Source: Annulohypoxylon bovei var. microspora
Taxonomy: Eukaryota; Ascomycota; Sordariomycetes; Xylariales; Hypoxylaceae
NCBI GenBank assembly: GCA_022836615.1
Contig: MU405210.1
Location: forward strand, 62,001-126,000
DNA length: 64,000 bases
Direction: 5' to 3'
Positions 59,872 through 64,000 of the stretch are shown here, one piece after another. The first letter of the stretch is position 1, and every line of letters starts with the position of its first letter. The translations under genes and the position numbers were made by a program. The notes under the pieces were generated by a model. The model worked only from the letters and a program-made list of their open reading frames with translations, was not told the origin of the DNA and made no database searches.

Positions 59872-60688
59872 TGACCGATTCCTCGAACCGCTGATGTAAT
59901 TACGATGTAACGATACTGTAAGTTGACGAGTTATCTCACAGATGGGCAGGAAATTGACCTTCTGCCGAACGATATAATTGCCGGCATTGGCTATCTATCT
60001 AGAGTCTTAACTCGAGCCTGGTTATAATACGCTTACTGTATATATAGTAGTACTTTAGACATAGACATCCCAAACCACAATGAACCTCAGTAAAAAGGAA
60101 GATATCAAATTTCAAATCTCAATTCAATTCAATACCTATGATAACTCCTAATTTAAATATGTAATAAATCAGTCCGATGTATCTTTGTCTCTCCCCAATC
60201 TTTCTTAATCACGACGCCATCCGAGAATATGGTTAGTTAAATCTCAAGTATATGCTTGCCAACTTAAAGAAACATTCATATACTTGTCTTTCCTTGTCAT
60301 ACATTTCGTCGTTCTCGGCGTAAAGGACATCATCATCTTATGTAAACAAAAAAGTATAGTTGTAAATGCAAAATCCGGCAGTAATCGAAATTATACAAGT
60401 CTACCGTATTGAAGTGGTGAAATATGATCCCCCGTCGTAATTATTACTTCGCCCGCGGTGGGTGCTCGAAGGAAAAGCCCGCGAAAATGCCGCTTTAAAA
60501 ACTAATCTCGTCTCGAGCCGGGGTATAATGCAGAATCAGTTATTGAAGACCAGCGCGTAAAACTCCTCGAAAACGAAATAGGAGAAATGGGACTGAGATG
60601 AGGACTGGTGTTCTAACAGGAGAGGCACTGAGTAGAAGTTAAAGATATTCGCCTCGGTGCCTCGAATTTCACCGCTAGGAAGAAAATT
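59872..60688. other. Convergent 3' intergenic region
   Basis: This spacer lies between coq10 and the ULD-domain gene, which run towards each other. It is AT-rich, and no gene or repeat was recognised. Confidence 0.5.
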
Positions 60689-63062
60689 TCATCGTTTAGG
60701 CCTGCTGTCACAGATCGACTTGTTAGTTGAAGTAACGCAAAATATAAGGGACGTTACTACTGACCTCTTGGTTTTAGAGGATTTTCCAGCACCTCCTCCT
60801 ATCCAGCCTAGCACTCCGGTCGTCTTTGGCTTCACTTTCTTACCAGGAGGTTTGTTGACCTGCATGACTTGTACGCCCGGCGGGATATTAGATTGTCCTT
60901 GAGGATGCATAGGCCTAGGCATGCCGCCACCCATGCCCATGCCCATGCCATTCATCATGCCAGGGGTATGACCCGGAGGAGGAGGAGGTGCGCCAGCTGG
61001 ACGATGGCCCGGCATCGCAACGCCCCGTGGTGGGAACCGACCAGCCATGTGGGCCGGTCCGGCTTGACCGCGTCCCATCCCTTGAGGCATAGGCCGGTCC
61101 ATTGGCCACATATGCATTGTGACTGCCCAATCCGGCTCAATCACCCTCTCCCATACCTGAGGGAGAATAATCTCGCCATTTGGTCCGATGAGATCATAGT
61201 GTCCAGCTTGTACATGGGGACCGATGACATCGACATGGATAAACGCTTGCTTGATGAGTTCTTCCATGCCCTAAATGAGACAAATTAGCATGCGGTCCTC
61301 TGGTAGGGACACAAATCTGCTACTTACTATCCAGGTTTGACATAGATGATAGGGGAAGCTGAATTTCCTCCCCACGGCATCCTTGAATCGGATAGGCGCC
61401 TTGTCTTTACCAAGACTCTTCTTTTGCGCCTCTTCGGCCTTTAACTTAGCCTCTTCTTGAAGTCTCTTCTTGAGTGCCTCCTCTTCCTTCTTTTTAACCT
61501 CTTCGGCAGCTTTAGCTTCTTCTTCCTTCTTCTTCTCGTCCTCAAGCTTTTTACGGGCGTCAAGCTCGGCCTTGATTTTCGCGTCTTCCTCTATCTGCTT
61601 TTGCCTTGCAACCTCTTCTGCAAACTTTCTTGCGGCCTCGACTTTGGCGGCTTCTTCCGCCTCGACCTTCTTGCGGGCTTCGAACTCAGCTTTCTCCTTA
61701 GCTTCTTTCTCAAATTTCTCTCTCTGTGCCGCCGCTTCTGCTGCTTCTTTCGCAGCCTTTTCCTTTTTCTCCTCCGCCTGCCTGATAGCAGCCTCTACTC
61801 TAGCCTGAGCGGCGAGTTCTGCGCGAGCTAAGGCCTCTGCCTCTCTTTTCTGCCTTTCCGCTTCGGCCTTTCTTTCGGCTTCCAGTTTGTCGCGTGCTTT
61901 CCGTTCAGCTAATTCAACTGCCTCTGCCTCCCTTTTCTTCCTCTCTGCTTCAGCCTTTCTCTCCTGCTCTATTGCTTCTCGTGCTGCTTTCTCGGCAGCC
62001 TTTTTTGCCTCTGCAATATCTTGTTTCGCCTTCTCTAGGGCAATCTTCCTTTCTTCGGCCCGGGCATCCTCCTCTCTCTTTATTTGATCCATTCTGAGTT
62101 GGAATGCCATTTCCGCCTCCTTCCTGATTTGGGCCTCGAGCTCTTTCTGTCTGGCCTCGGCTTCCTTTTTCTTTTGCTCGGCCTCGATCTCTGCCAATTT
62201 TTTCTTCATGGCTTCCTTTTCGGGGTCTTCTTTTGGAGGAGGGGGAGGCTCCGGCGCGGGTGTTCGAGGTTGACCAATATCAGTCGGCGGGGGTGGAGGA
62301 GGGGACCATTGATACTGTGCCATACCGTGCGGTAGGGGATACTGTGGCCCTCCGAAGTAATTCTGTCCACCACCGCCGCCGTTAAAAGGCATCATTTCGT
62401 TACCTGGTGGCCACCTGTGCTCATTATTAAAATAGTTGCCTCCGCCGTTAGGTGCGGGAGCGAACGGGTTTTGATAATTGGGGCCATATGGCACCACCTG
62501 TCCATTTCCGCCGTATGGATGACCAAAACCACCTACGTGGCTCTGCGGGTAGCCACCGCGGCCAGCCGGGCCACCACCATAATACTGGCCGCCCGGCGGC
62601 GGCGGGTAAGCTCCCCCGCGGGGGTAGTAATCGTACTCTGAATCCAGCGTAGTGGATGTGTTCGGCGGTTGCCGATGATCGTAATTAGAGGGCGGTCTGT
62701 GTGTGACAGTCCTATGCTGTTGAGATGACGAACGTACAGGAGCGCGAGTCTCCGGTTGGGGACGTCTCCCGGCGGGGTTGGTTGAAGCTGAGTCTTCTGG
62801 GTCTATGTCGTCTTCCTCGTAATCTTCGTCGTCCTCCTCGGAAGTGTAATCGTCGTCCGACCACTCGTCGTCTTGATCGCGCGAATCTCCACTGGGCCTT
62901 TCGTCCTCGTCGTCTGTGTAGCTAGCTTGAACCGAGATGGGGCCGCTATGGCTAGTGTGGCGTATACTTGGATACGGAGTATGCGTCTGCCTTCGACTAC
63001 TTAAATAGAGGTCAATTGGTGAACGATCAGATAGGGTGTTGGATTAGCGCCACTCACGACAT
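60689..63062 (-). CDS. Coiled-coil protein with ULD (ubiquitin-like) domain
   Basis: Exons 63058-63062 (five bases, ATGTC), 61328-62996, 60765-61270 and 60689-60704 give 731 residues. The first 100 residues have an acidic patch (SEEDDEDYEEDDIDPED). A Gly/Tyr/Pro-rich region follows, then a 240-residue Lys/Glu/Ala coiled coil (about 290-530). The ULD-like domain starts IRFKDAVGRKFSFPYHL, then GMEELIKQAFIHVDVIGP and GHYDLIGPNGEIILPQVWE. The C-terminal tail is rich in Met/Gly/Pro. The last intron (60705-60764) is 60 bases and in frame, so a 751-residue form is possible. The function is unknown; the family is widespread in filamentous fungi. Exon 1 is so short that the start is inferred from the splice (MSRRQTHTPYPS). 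Confidence 0.82.
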
Positions 63063-63310
63063 TGGTGATGATTTGTTGTTCAGGCACCCTCTGCTCTCGA
63101 CGACCTGCCTTCCAAAGTCGGAGCAAAGGGAGGTCGGCGGCTAGTCGATTTACCAACTTCACGTTATGCTGATAGATTGATTTGTAGTTCAGCTTCCTGA
63201 ACTAGACGTTGCCGTTGTCGCGAGTTTACGGACACCGGACCTCGAATAACAGGAGTAGTACGAAGGAACCAGCGTGTCTCTGAGAATTGGATAATTGTTG
63301 TTAGCAATCC

Positions 63311-63450
63311 AACGTAGCTCTATGTGGTGATTGGTGATTAGTGGTTGGTGATTGGTAGTTGGTGAATAGTGAATGGTGAATGGGGGAGTGTGTGGTGGGT
63401 AGTGATCGCGCGGTGTTGTTGTTGTTGTTGATGTTGATGTTGATGTTGAT
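63311..63450. repeat. Degenerate GGTGATT and (GTT/GAT)n repeat tract
   Basis: From 63311 to 63385, units like GGTGATTG and GGTGAATA repeat imperfectly. From 63412 a run of GTT and GAT triplets continues to about 63450. It is non-coding on both strands. Confidence 0.75.
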
Positions 63451-63480
63451 AGATGCAAGTAGATTTGCGTTGGTGATGTT

Positions 63481-63524
63481 GTGCGGTTGTGCGGTTGTGC
63501 GATTGTGCGATTGTGCGGTTGTGG
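63481..63524. repeat. 8-bp tandem repeat, unit GTGCGGTT
   Basis: Five and a half copies of an 8-base unit lie head to tail (GTGCGGTT, with GTGCGATT variants in copies 3 and 4). They are non-coding and probably polymorphic. Confidence 0.85.
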
Positions 63525-64000
63525 GGTGCAATTCAGAAAGATAGATTTGAGGAATTTAGAAAAGATTCTGAGAAGTAGAAATATCTTCTATGAACAATTG
63601 GGCGGTAGATAATTCGTCTAGGGGGGTCCTTGCCCGATCTTCCAATAAGACTGAATCAGTTGGGCGCAAAGGGATGTCGAATTGGGTTTCTGTCCGGTAA
63701 CAAAACCTTATGTGTGTGGAATTTCCAAGTGGGTGCGAACGTGAATTGAAGCGGGGTGAATCGAAACTCGGTTTAGGTAGGTACGTATGCGATAAAGCGG
63801 TGTCCTTTTTTCCCAATACACTTGCTGGATTGATAGATTCATGGATTCATGGATGTAACCAATGGAAGGTACGAGAGACAAGACTTACCCTTCTTAGTAC
63901 TCCGAAACAAGAGAACGGAGGTAAGTTCGGTGGTCGCTGTTGTCGTATGTCACCGTAAAACACCTAGGTGCTAGGTATTTATGCGATAGGTAGCGATAAA

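Larger units (their letters stand above)
63063..64000. other. Upstream region of ULD gene with simple repeats
   Basis: No gene was recognised in the last 940 bases. Simple repeats (separate entries) fill 63310-63525. TAGGT-rich AT/GC-mixed DNA continues to the window edge. Confidence 0.5.

Noticed and set aside
63311..63524. CRISPR-like array
   Set aside because: The units are 7-8 bases and directly abutting, with no unique spacers; these are simple tandem repeats in a eukaryote.

Overview
The window is chromosomal DNA of a filamentous ascomycete, most likely a Sordariomycete. The genes are broken by short introns (43 to 189 bases) with GTRAGT/GTATGT donors and CTAAC-type branch sites. The gene set is fungal: samB/MUB1, Mid1, eisosome protein Eis1, a Ppo fatty-acid oxygenase, Sfk1, a Zn2Cys6 regulator and a zipperless bZIP. 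The palindrome TACCTAGGTA recurs in the non-coding DNA. I cannot assign a genus from the sequence alone. No bacterial, viral or plasmid features were seen.

Layout. 1-12.3 kb: samB (+), a class II (4EHP-like) eIF4E (+) and a degenerate EF-hand protein (-), separated by long AT-rich gene-free DNA. 13-21 kb: a Zn2Cys6 regulator (-) divergent from mid1 (+), then two small split genes (-), a mitochondrial inner-membrane protein and a secreted SnoaL-like protein. 21.6-27 kb: ysy6/RAMP4 (+), a SMAP-domain nuclear protein (-) and the F-box/Sec10-like recyclin rcy1 (+), which ends in a CaaX box. 27-34 kb: mostly gene-free, with one zipperless bZIP gene (+). 34-50.4 kb: an Irc20/SHPRH SNF2-RING helicase (-), the mitoribosomal protein fyv4/mS41 (+), the TFIIH kinase kin28 (-), a MITE, sfk1 (+), eis1 (-) and a DUF2235 hydrolase (-). 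51.5-64 kb: a six-exon ppo gene (+), a tyrosine-phosphatase-like gene (+), a tRNA m3C methyltransferase (-) divergent from coq10 (+), and a coiled-coil ULD-domain protein (-).

The genes are mainly housekeeping and do not form a biosynthetic cluster. Loose themes are the plasma membrane and calcium (mid1, sfk1, eis1), mitochondria (fyv4, coq10, the Ina17-like gene, possibly trm140), ubiquitin and trafficking (samB, rcy1, irc20) and oxylipin signalling (ppo). Many neighbours are divergent and share a 0.5-1.4 kb promoter region.

Exon coordinates were built by hand: splice sites were chosen to keep frame and to restore family motifs, and every spliced length was checked to be a multiple of three. 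The best candidates for new biology are a 352-bp TA-flanked MITE between kin28 and sfk1, the enriched TACCTAGGTA palindrome, the recovered split small genes (one with a GC-AG intron), in-frame 60-base introns, and a possible mitochondrial isoform of the tRNA methyltransferase. I found no convincing wholly new multi-gene system.
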